This document shows positions 23,640-32,957 of a stretch of 32,957 nt of DNA, one piece after another. The stretch spans positions 1 to 32,957 of the forward strand of contig JADHWE010000027.1 of the NCBI GenBank assembly GCA_016783675.1, given 5' to 3'. The notes beneath the pieces were generated by a model. That model did not search any database and was not told the DNA's origin. It was given only the letters and a program-made list of their open reading frames with translations. Numbering within the stretch: position 1 is the first letter of the stretch; the number at the start of each line of letters is the position of its first letter. The position numbers and the translations under genes are program-made. The stretch is from Kiritimatiellia bacterium (GTDB lineage Bacteria; Verrucomicrobiota; Kiritimatiellia; UBA8416; JABMPJ01).

Positions 23640-23674
23640 GTATTGGGTATTAGGTGCTAGGCGTTAGGTGCTGT
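23640..23674. repeat. Heptanucleotide tandem tract at the atpB-atpD junction
   Basis: Five imperfect 7-bp units on the plus strand (GTATTGG, GTATTAG, GTGCTAG, GCGTTAG, GTGCTGT). The tract supplies the atpB stop codon (23657-23659) and its last few codons. It resembles the 17954-17983 tract in period and in position, but not in sequence. Confidence 0.7.
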
Positions 23675-25111
23675 CGCTTCTTCTGGCTTCTCAGCATTCT
23701 TCTCACTCTGGGGTTGCTCGTCAGTTGGCTCTGCATCAGCCTCAGTCTCGGTCGTATCCTCTGACTCCTGCTTGTCCGCCGTAGCCTTGGCGGAGGCGGA
23801 ACTGCTGTCTCCGACCGCCGACTTAGGCCAGAAGGCGTCGATCAGCTTGCTCTGAATACCGGTTTCCATCGGCTCGAAACAATCCGCCAGGATGTGCCAG
23901 CCGAGGTCGAGGGCCTGCTCGAGCGGGATGTTCACGGAGAGGTCCATCATCTCCTTCTCAAAGCGCTCGCCGTACTTGAGCAGCTTGCTGTCCCAATCAC
24001 TCATGCGGAAGCCCATGGACTGCTTCTCGAGCGTTTCGCGATAGCCGGCGAAGAGCTGGATCATGGTGTCCATGATCGTGCGGTGGTCATCGCGCGTGTC
24101 GCCGTTGACCTGCTGTTTCAGCCGGCTGAGCGAGCCAAACGGCTCAATGCGGCCATTACGCAGGTAGAACTGTCCCTCCGTGATGTAGCCGGTGTTGTCG
24201 GGGACGGGATGTGTCACGTCGTCACCGGGCATCGTCGTGGCGGCCAGGATTGTGATGGATCCGGCGCCGTCGAAGTCGACCGCCTTCTCGTAGCGTGAGG
24301 CGAGCTGACTGTAGAGATCGCCGGGATAGCCGCGGTTGGACGGGATCTGCTCCATGGTGATGGCGATTTCCTTCATCGCATCGGCGAAGCCGGTCATGTC
24401 GGTCAGCAGCACCAGGACGCGCTTGCCTTCGAGCGCGAACTGCTCGGCGACAGCCAGGCTGATGTCCGGCACCAGCAGGCATTCCACAATGGGATCTGAC
24501 GCCGTGTGCACGAACATCACCGTACGCGACAGCGCGCCACTCTCTTCCAGCGTGTCACGGAAGTAGAGATAGTCGTCGTGCTTGAGGCCCATGCCGCCGA
24601 GGACGATGACGTCCACTTCCGCCTGCAGTGCGATACGCGCCAGGAGCGGGTTGTAGGGCTCACCGGCGCGGGCGAAGATCGGGAGCTTCTGCGATTCCAC
24701 CAGCGTGTTGAACACGTCGATCATTGGGATGCCGGTTCGAACCATGTTGCGCGGAATGATGCGCTTGGCCGGGTTGACCGAGGGGCCACCGATGTCGACA
24801 AGGTTGTCCGAGAGCTCCGGTCCGCGATCACGCGGATTGGCTGCACCCGTGAAGATCCGGCCGAGCAGTGCCTCGGAGAAGGGGACCTGCATGGCATGAC
24901 CGAGGAAGCGGACCTGGGCATCAGTCGCGACGCCGCGGGCGCCCGCGAAGACCTGCAGCGACACTTCGTCGTCCTGAAGTCGAATCACCTGGGCCAACGA
25001 GGTCCCGTTGCGCGAGGTGACTTCGGCCAGCTCGCGGTAGCGCACCCCTTCGGCGCGGATGTTAATGACGTTACCGGCAATATTGTGAACGCGATGGTAG
25101 ACTTTATGCAT
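23657..25111 (-). CDS. atpB: V-type ATPase subunit B (non-catalytic)
   Basis: A 484-residue non-catalytic nucleotide-binding subunit of the V1 head. It lacks a Walker A motif, as expected, and shows family blocks such as [20 protein letters not shown] and the C-terminal [12 protein letters not shown]. The start ([16 protein letters not shown]) overlaps the end of subunit A by 8 bp. The core ends near residue 430. The last ~50 residues are a Ser/Ala/Glu/Thr/Pro-rich acidic tail ([20 protein letters not shown]...), part of which is encoded by a palindrome at 23775-23794 and the very end by the heptad tract. The tail is unlikely to be structured and is not a family feature. Confidence 0.94.
   Translation of the reverse strand: MHKVYHRVHNIAGNVINIRAEGVRYRELAEVTSRNGTSLAQVIRLQDDEVSLQVFAGARGVATDAQVRFLGHAMQVPFSEALLGRIFTGAANPRDRGPELSDNLVDIGGPSVNPAKRIIPRNMVRTGIPMIDVFNTLVESQKLPIFARAGEPYNPLLARIALQAEVDVIVLGGMGLKHDDYLYFRDTLEESGALSRTVMFVHTASDPIVECLLVPDISLAVAEQFALEGKRVLVLLTDMTGFADAMKEIAITMEQIPSNRGYPGDLYSQLASRYEKAVDFDGAGSITILAATTMPGDDVTHPVPDNTGYITEGQFYLRNGRIEPFGSLSRLKQQVNGDTRDDHRTIMDTMIQLFAGYRETLEKQSMGFRMSDWDSKLLKYGERFEKEMMDLSVNIPLEQALDLGWHILADCFEPMETGIQSKLIDAFWPKSAVGDSSSASAKATADKQESEDTTETEADAEPTDEQPQSEKNAEKPEEATAPNA
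23775..23800. repeat. Palindrome read in frame within the atpB tail
   Basis: TCCGCC (23775-23780) and GGCGGA (23789-23794) form a perfect 6-bp stem with an 8-nt loop, with GGCGGA repeated at 23795-23800. On the coding strand it encodes SASAKATAD. Its composition and position in a non-conserved tail suggest an inserted palindromic repeat rather than ATPase sequence. Confidence 0.5.
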
Positions 25112-26837
25112 TGACTGTCACCTCCGAAACCATCTGCTCAAGGCGCTCCTGGATGTCCTTGAATTCCTTTGCGCCCATATCCACGCGGTTCCAGTCGCGC
25201 GTCGTCTGGGTCAACTGGTGAAAGAAGCTGCGCGCCGCGGTCTTCTCGGGGAAGCTCATGCTCGCCCGGAGGAAGCTGGTCAGCACGCCAAAGACGTGTT
25301 TCTGACGCTCGGCCGGCGTCGCTCCGTCTACGGGATCAAACGCGTTCTGCTGCAGGTAGGATGAATCGAGATATTCCGATTTGAGGTAGAGGATGAAGTC
25401 GTCCAGGGACGTTCCTTCTTCGCCAACCACCTTCATCATCTGGCCCACTTCGCTGCCGCGACGGAGAACACTGCGGCCCATTTCGACAGCGTCGTTATCG
25501 ACCACGCTGGGGTACTTGCTCCAGCTGTCGAGGGGATCAATGGCCGGGTAGCGGCGCGCATCGGAACGTGCGCGGGACAGGCCATGGAATGCGCCCACCA
25601 CCTTGAGCGTGCCCTGCGTGACCGGTTCGTCGAAGTTGCCTCCGGCCGGGCTGACCGTGCCGCCGATCGTGACGGATCCGGTCGTCCCGTCTTTGAGCGT
25701 CACCACGCCGCCGCGCTCGTAGAACGAGGCAATGACCGACTCAAGGTAGGCCGGGAAGGCCTCCTCGCCGGGAATCTCTTCGAGCCGCCCCGACGTTTCG
25801 CGCAGGGCCTGGGCCCAGCGGGACGTGGAGTCGGCCAGGAGCAGTACGTTCAACCCCATCTGGCGGTAGTAGCCGGCCAGCGTAACGGCCGTGTAGACCG
25901 ATGCTTCACGGGCGGCCACCGGCATGGAGCTGGTGTTGCAGATAATAATGGTCCGGTCCATGAGCGACTTGCCGGTACGCGGGTCGCTCAGCTCGGGGAA
26001 CTCGCGCAGAGTCTCGACGACCTCACCGGCGCGCTCACCGCAAGCGGCAACGACCACCACGTCGACGTCGGCATGGCGGCTGGTAAGCTGCTGGAGGACG
26101 GTTTTGCCCGCGCCGAAGGGCCCCGGAATGCAGTAGGTGCCGCCGCGGGCGACGGGGAAGAAGGTGTCCACGATGCGGCTCTTGGTTACGAGCGGCTCGG
26201 TGGGGCGCAGGCGCTCCCGGTAAGCTTGGATCGGCATCTTTACCGGCCAGCGCTGGAGCATCGATACCTCGATGGTCTCGCCCTGCTCGTCCTTCAGTGT
26301 GGCGATCGTATCCTCGATGGTGTACGTGCCGGCTGCGACGACGGAGTCGACCGTGTAGGTCCCCCGCATACGGAAGGGCACCATGATGCGGTGTTTGAAA
26401 ATGCCCTCGGGGACGGACCCGAGTTCCTCGCCGGCGGTTACTGTATCGCCTGCCGCGGCCGTGGGCGTGAACTCCCATTTCGTATCGCGGGGCAGGGCGC
26501 TGAGATAGGTGCCGCGCTGCAGGAAGAAGCCGCACTCCTCGGCCAGCTTTGGCAGCGGGTTCTGGAGGCCGTCGTAGACCTGGGTCAGTAGCCCCGGGCC
26601 AAGTTCAACCGAGAGCAGCTCGCCGGTGAAATCAACCGGGTCGCCGACAGATAGGCTGGAGGTGTCTTCAAACACCTGCAGGTCGGCGCGCGTGCCGCGG
26701 ATACGAACGATCTCGCTCATCAGTCGCAACTCGCCGAGTCGTGCATAGCCGACCTCGTTCATGCTAACGGCGTCTTTGAACTCAACGGTGATCATGTTGC
26801 CGTTGACGCCAACGATGGTTCCTTGTGTCTGACTCAT
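25104..26837 (-). CDS. atpA: V-type ATPase subunit A (catalytic)
   Basis: A 577-residue catalytic subunit. The P-loop is GPFGAGKT (about 238-245), followed by catalytic-site elements [11 protein letters not shown] and [15 protein letters not shown]. The non-homologous insertion typical of V/A-type A subunits is present between about 110 and 210 ([21 protein letters not shown]...). Length is close to chlamydial and spirochaetal homologues. The ATG overlaps the DUF2764 gene stop by 4 bp. The enzyme may synthesise ATP from the Rnf-generated gradient or pump ions at the expense of fermentation ATP. Confidence 0.96.
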   Translation of the reverse strand: MSQTQGTIVGVNGNMITVEFKDAVSMNEVGYARLGELRLMSEIVRIRGTRADLQVFEDTSSLSVGDPVDFTGELLSVELGPGLLTQVYDGLQNPLPKLAEECGFFLQRGTYLSALPRDTKWEFTPTAAAGDTVTAGEELGSVPEGIFKHRIMVPFRMRGTYTVDSVVAAGTYTIEDTIATLKDEQGETIEVSMLQRWPVKMPIQAYRERLRPTEPLVTKSRIVDTFFPVARGGTYCIPGPFGAGKTVLQQLTSRHADVDVVVVAACGERAGEVVETLREFPELSDPRTGKSLMDRTIIICNTSSMPVAAREASVYTAVTLAGYYRQMGLNVLLLADSTSRWAQALRETSGRLEEIPGEEAFPAYLESVIASFYERGGVVTLKDGTTGSVTIGGTVSPAGGNFDEPVTQGTLKVVGAFHGLSRARSDARRYPAIDPLDSWSKYPSVVDNDAVEMGRSVLRRGSEVGQMMKVVGEEGTSLDDFILYLKSEYLDSSYLQQNAFDPVDGATPAERQKHVFGVLTSFLRASMSFPEKTAARSFFHQLTQTTRDWNRVDMGAKEFKDIQERLEQMVSEVTVNA

Positions 26838-27376
26838 GACTTATCTTCCTTGTCCGCCGGGTTGCGCTCCACGAGTGCGTTCACCGTGGCCGCTCCGGTC
26901 TCTTCGTCCATTCGAGCCCATCGTTCCAGGATGGTAAGCTGCACGCCGTATGCCAGGACGGCATCGGCGGTAAAGGGATCAAGGCCTCCGATTTCCTCGA
27001 GGCGTCGCCAGCGGATGCGATCGATGGCCTTCTCGCGTTCCAGCGGGGTGGGGCGGCTGTAGGCGTCGGCCACGTCGCGATCGATGGATGTGTCGACCCC
27101 CTCAACGTCGCGCGTGTAGGCCCCGGAATCTTTGCGCATGCGTTCCGAGCGGGTACGGGCAACGGCATTGCGCAGGTGGCTGTCCGCGACCTGCCAGCGC
27201 CGGGCGAATGCGTGTGGCTGGGGGGCGGGTTCACCGCCGAGAAGCTCATCCATCGCGGCCAGGTCGTGCGGCCCGAGATGCGACGCGCACTGGTGCCGGA
27301 ACGACTCCACTGAGAAGGGGGGCGGCTGCTCCGGTATCAGCATCGGCAGACTGGCTGCGAAGTAGTAGTAGCTCAT
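26834..27376 (-). CDS. DUF2764 protein of V-ATPase operon
   Basis: A 180-residue soluble protein starting MSYYYFAASLPML, the typical opening of the DUF2764 family. This family occupies the slot between atpE and atpA in Chlamydiae, spirochaetes and Bacteroidetes. It is helical and charged, with no membrane segment or catalytic motif. Both ends overlap neighbours (ATGA at each junction), so translation is tightly coupled to E and A. Because the operon has no recognisable C, F or G/H subunits, this protein is a candidate structural replacement, perhaps for the C (collar) subunit; this is inference from context. Confidence 0.85.
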   Translation of the reverse strand: MSYYYFAASLPMLIPEQPPPFSVESFRHQCASHLGPHDLAAMDELLGGEPAPQPHAFARRWQVADSHLRNAVARTRSERMRKDSGAYTRDVEGVDTSIDRDVADAYSRPTPLEREKAIDRIRWRRLEEIGGLDPFTADAVLAYGVQLTILERWARMDEETGAATVNALVERNPADKEDKS

Positions 27377-27990
27377 GAAGCCACGGCGCCTTTCACGATG
27401 GAGGCCAGGTCGGTGCGCAGCAACGCGCCCAGGGCATCGGCGACGGCTTCGCCGGTGAAGTCGTGCTCGACCTCTTTGTCCGTCACAGCAACCTTGAAGC
27501 CCGCCCCGATCACCTCGCTGCCCTCAATCGTGACACCGTCAGTGAGCTGGGCCTGGAATTTCTGCGAGAGGTAGGCAACCACGTCGGCTTTCTGCTTGTC
27601 ATTGAGCGTGATCGCGATGCGCGAGCCCTCGGCATCGGCCTTGACGTAGCTCTCGATCAGGGATGCCACGCACCCCCGGAGCGTCTCGACATCAAGGGCC
27701 TGCGAGACCTCCTCGGACGCGATACGGGCAAAGATGGCCGCCACGTTGCGCTCGACGGAGAGGATGACATCACGTGCGGCCTGGTCCAACGCTTTGGAGG
27801 AACGCACTTCGAAGGCTTTGCTGTCCTCTTCGGCCTTGGCCAGCAGGGCCGCGGCATCGGCTTCGGCCTTCTTGACCAGTTCGTCCGCCTTGGCTTCGGC
27901 GTTCTTGACGATCTCGTCGCTCTTGGCATTGGCCTTGTCGACGCCGTCTTTCTCGATACGATCCAGTAGACTTTGCAGTTCTTCGCTCAT
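27373..27990 (-). CDS. atpE: V-type ATPase subunit E (peripheral stalk)
   Basis: A 205-residue peripheral-stalk subunit. The N-terminal half is a long Ala/Lys/Glu-rich coiled coil with near-heptad KAEADAAALLAKAEEDSKAFE (about 20-75). The C-terminal half is globular and includes the GAGFKVAVTDKEVEHDFTGEAV block typical of subunit E. The start at 27990 (MSEELQSLLDRIEKDG) has GGAG close upstream; the frame is open to 28050, but those residues come from the hairpin-rich leader. It is the first gene of the V-ATPase operon. Confidence 0.9.
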   Translation of the reverse strand: MSEELQSLLDRIEKDGVDKANAKSDEIVKNAEAKADELVKKAEADAAALLAKAEEDSKAFEVRSSKALDQAARDVILSVERNVAAIFARIASEEVSQALDVETLRGCVASLIESYVKADAEGSRIAITLNDKQKADVVAYLSQKFQAQLTDGVTIEGSEVIGAGFKVAVTDKEVEHDFTGEAVADALGALLRTDLASIVKGAVAS

Positions 27991-28005
27991 AGCTCCTGTC
28001 CTGTC

Positions 28006-28069
28006 TGGAGCCCTTTGCACCGGCTCCATCAAACGGGTGAAGCCGCACAACCAAACATGGTCGCGCGGC
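28006..28069 (-). promoter_or_regulatory. Hairpin-rich leader upstream of the V-ATPase operon
   Basis: Two hairpins lie between nifJ and atpE: TGGAGCC/GGCTCCA (28006-28012 with 28022-28028) and an imperfect GCCGC...GCGGC (28042-28069) with inner ACCA/TGGT. A further weak hairpin, CCCTCT/AGAGGG (28092-28106), follows the nifJ stop. None has a T-run on the minus strand, so a leader or processing role is more likely than termination. No clear promoter was seen here, so the ATPase operon may be read from nifJ. Confidence 0.3.
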
Positions 28070-28110
28070 CCCCCTTTTCATGTTGTCTCTTCCCTCTTAA
28101 AGAGGGGGCA

Positions 28111-31707
<3,597 letters not shown>

Positions 31708-31721
31708 GGACGCTTCTCCTC

Positions 31722-31741
31722 GCCCGGACTCTCGTCCGGGC
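31722..31741. other. Strong hairpin directly upstream of nifJ
   Basis: GCCCGGAC-TCTC-GTCCGGGC: a perfect 8-bp stem with a 4-nt loop in the 57-bp fba-nifJ gap. On the minus strand it ends 2 bases before the nifJ Shine-Dalgarno region (GGAG). No T-run follows, so an mRNA-processing or stability element is more likely than a terminator. Confidence 0.45.
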
Positions 31742-31764
31742 TAATGCTACTATAGGGTCAGATT

Positions 31765-32709
31765 CTAGAGGCTGGCCCGGACGGAATCGAGCTGGCCGGC
31801 GCTGCCGAGCACCTCGTTCTTGTGGACGATGTACTTGGCGTACTCTGCCATGAACACCTTGCCCGCGGGACGCAGGTCGAAGACGTCGGGGTTGTCGCGG
31901 AACGACTCGCGGTGCACGCGGCACCAGACCAGGCGGCCGTCGGTGTCGATGTTGACCTTGGTCACACCCATCGTCGAGGCCTTCGTGATCTGGCCTTCGT
32001 CGACACCCTTGGCGCCCTTCATGTCGCCGCCGGCAGCGTTGATGCGCTCGACTTCGTCCTGCGGGACGGAGCTGGAACCGTGCATGACCATCGGGAAGCC
32101 TGGCAGCAGCTTGGCGATTTCCTCGATGACTTCAAAATGCAGTCCCTGTCCGCCTGTGAACTTGTAGGCGCCGTGGCTGGTGCCGATCGCGCAGGCGAGG
32201 CTATCGCAGCCGCTGCGTTTCACGAACTCTTCAACCTGCTTGGGGTCGGTCAGCTTGGCATCGGCCTCGTCGACCGAGACATGCTCTTCCACGCCGCCGA
32301 GCTTGCCGAGTTCCGCTTCCACCGAAATGCCCTTGGCATGGGCGGCATCCACGACGCGCTTGGTGATGGCGATGTTCTCGTCAAAATCTTCGGCGCTGGC
32401 ATCGATCATGACTGAGCTGTAGAAGCCGCTCTCAATGCAGTCGTAACAGGTCTGCTCATCGCCATGATCAAGATGCACGGCGAAGATCGCATCCGGGAAA
32501 ATCTCGTCGGCGGCACGAATCATCGCCTCGAGGAGTATCTTGTCCGTATAGCCTCGCGCGCCCTTGGAAAGCTGGACGATGAAGGGCGCCTTGCTGTCCA
32601 TGTTGCCGCGGAACAGACCCATGATCTGCTCGGCGTTGTTGATGTTGTAAGCGCCCACGGCGTACTTGCCATACGCATGCTCAAAAAGTGCCTTGGTGGA
32701 TACGATCAT
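31765..32709 (-). CDS. fba: Class II fructose-bisphosphate aldolase
   Basis: A 314-residue zinc-dependent aldolase that cleaves fructose-1,6-bisphosphate to dihydroxyacetone phosphate and glyceraldehyde-3-phosphate. The key residues are visible: catalytic D81 with zinc ligand H82 (HLDHGD), acidic residues in VEAELGKLGG (about 130-139), zinc ligands H179 (GTSHGAYKF) and H210 (VMHGSSSVP), and the phosphate-binding KVNIDTD (about 251-257). Length fits the class. The start has AAAGGG 7 bases upstream and a strong promoter about 60 bp upstream. It is the first gene of the right-hand minus-strand block; nifJ follows after 57 bp, linking glycolysis to pyruvate oxidation. Confidence 0.95.
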   Translation of the reverse strand: MIVSTKALFEHAYGKYAVGAYNINNAEQIMGLFRGNMDSKAPFIVQLSKGARGYTDKILLEAMIRAADEIFPDAIFAVHLDHGDEQTCYDCIESGFYSSVMIDASAEDFDENIAITKRVVDAAHAKGISVEAELGKLGGVEEHVSVDEADAKLTDPKQVEEFVKRSGCDSLACAIGTSHGAYKFTGGQGLHFEVIEEIAKLLPGFPMVMHGSSSVPQDEVERINAAGGDMKGAKGVDEGQITKASTMGVTKVNIDTDGRLVWCRVHRESFRDNPDVFDLRPAGKVFMAEYAKYIVHKNEVLGSAGQLDSVRASL

Positions 32710-32767
32710 TGTCTGCCCTTTCTATTATATGTAAACACACCTCTCCCACGGAAGTTGGAAGCGAGGC

Positions 32768-32796
32768 ACTATAATTGCCGGGATGGCGTAGGTCAA
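32768..32796 (-). promoter_or_regulatory. Sigma70-type promoter of fba
   Basis: On the minus strand TTGACC (32796-32791) and TATAGT (32773-32768) are exactly 17 bp apart. Transcription would start near 32761, leaving a leader of about 50 nt. This is the best-formed promoter in the window and probably also serves nifJ. Confidence 0.7.
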
Positions 32797-32803
32797 GAGA
32801 GGA

Positions 32804-32827
32804 TTCGGCGAAGCTCTCTGCGCCGAA
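32804..32827. other. Inverted repeat between fba promoter and IS end
   Basis: TTCGGCG (32804-32810) and CGCCGAA (32821-32827) are separated by 10 bp. The right arm abuts the first IS repeat, so it may mark the junction or be the remains of an upstream terminator. Confidence 0.4.
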
Positions 32828-32957
32828 TTGACTCACGATAAATGTCACCGGGGCGAGAAAAGGTGGGCGAGCTGATCAGGGTTGTTGACTCATATTCAAT
32901 GTCACCGAAGGGAGGCATCGAATATGACACGACAATCCAAGGAAGAATACCTGTTGA
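32828..32957 (+). mobile_element. Left end of an insertion sequence (cut by window edge)
   Basis: Two 23-bp direct repeats (32828-32850 and 32885-32907) share TTGACTCA and AATGTCACCG and differ only in the five middle bases. They are 57 bp apart and precede a transposase-like reading frame. Repeated sites near the end are common where a transposase binds, as in IS21-type elements; the family here is uncertain. The exact IS boundary cannot be set from one end. Confidence 0.55.
32924..32957 (+). CDS. IS transposase/integrase, N-terminal fragment
   Basis: Only the first 11 codons are in the window (MTRQSKEEYLL). A strong Shine-Dalgarno sequence, GGGAGG, lies 9 bases before the ATG. The peptide resembles the opening of integrase-core transposases that start with NRQSKxEYL, as I recall them. 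The frame runs off the right edge. Assignment rests on this short start and on the flanking repeats. Confidence 0.5.
   Translation, partial: MTRQSKEEYLL

Noticed and set aside
31742-31764. TATAGT in the fba-nifJ gap as a nifJ promoter
   Set aside because: The -10-like hexamer has no -35 box at a usable distance.

Overview
The window reads as a chromosomal segment of a Gram-negative, strictly anaerobic bacterium. The gene set points to the Planctomycetes-Verrucomicrobia-Chlamydiae group, perhaps Kiritimatiellota or Lentisphaerota. The grounds are a chlamydial/spirochaetal-type V-ATPase operon (E-DUF2764-A-B-D-I-K), a complete Rnf complex, pyruvate:ferredoxin oxidoreductase, GTP-type PEP carboxykinase, outer-membrane beta-barrels and high GC. 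This placement is inference from gene content; no phylogenetic marker was compared.

Left part (1-14.5 kb), small transcription units on both strands: a palindromic repeat abutting tRNA-Glu(CTC); an IscA-type Fe-S carrier with a small unknown gene; a nucleotidylyltransferase; divergent lipA and prmA; a lipoprotein-like TPR-type protein; pckG; a small beta-barrel protein; a porin; a PurF-like protein that has lost its glutaminase nucleophile, next to a PfkB sugar kinase; and an RsbU-type PP2C phosphatase with a STAS protein.

Middle (14.5-15.6 kb): a REP-associated (Y1/HUH) transposase gene bracketed by palindromic REP sequences and 10-bp terminal inverted repeats. This looks like a complete mobile palindrome unit.

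Right part (15.7-32.7 kb): about 17 kb of minus-strand energy metabolism. In transcription order it holds class II fructose-bisphosphate aldolase, NifJ (PFOR), V-ATPase E-DUF2764-A-B-D-I-K, and RnfA-B-C-D-G-E. The logic is coherent: glycolysis gives pyruvate, PFOR gives reduced ferredoxin, Rnf turns ferredoxin oxidation into an ion gradient, and the V-type ATPase couples that gradient to ATP. Subunit K keeps residues matching the Na+ ligands of Enterococcus NtpK, so sodium coupling is likely. The window ends in the left end of an IS element inserted upstream of the aldolase promoter.

The most unusual material is the repertoire of small repeats: four unrelated palindrome types, two 7-bp-periodic tracts at gene junctions inside the two energy operons, and one palindrome read in frame inside the V-ATPase B gene. 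The degenerate PurF homologue also stands out. No CRISPR array, toxin-antitoxin pair or recognisable defence island was seen.
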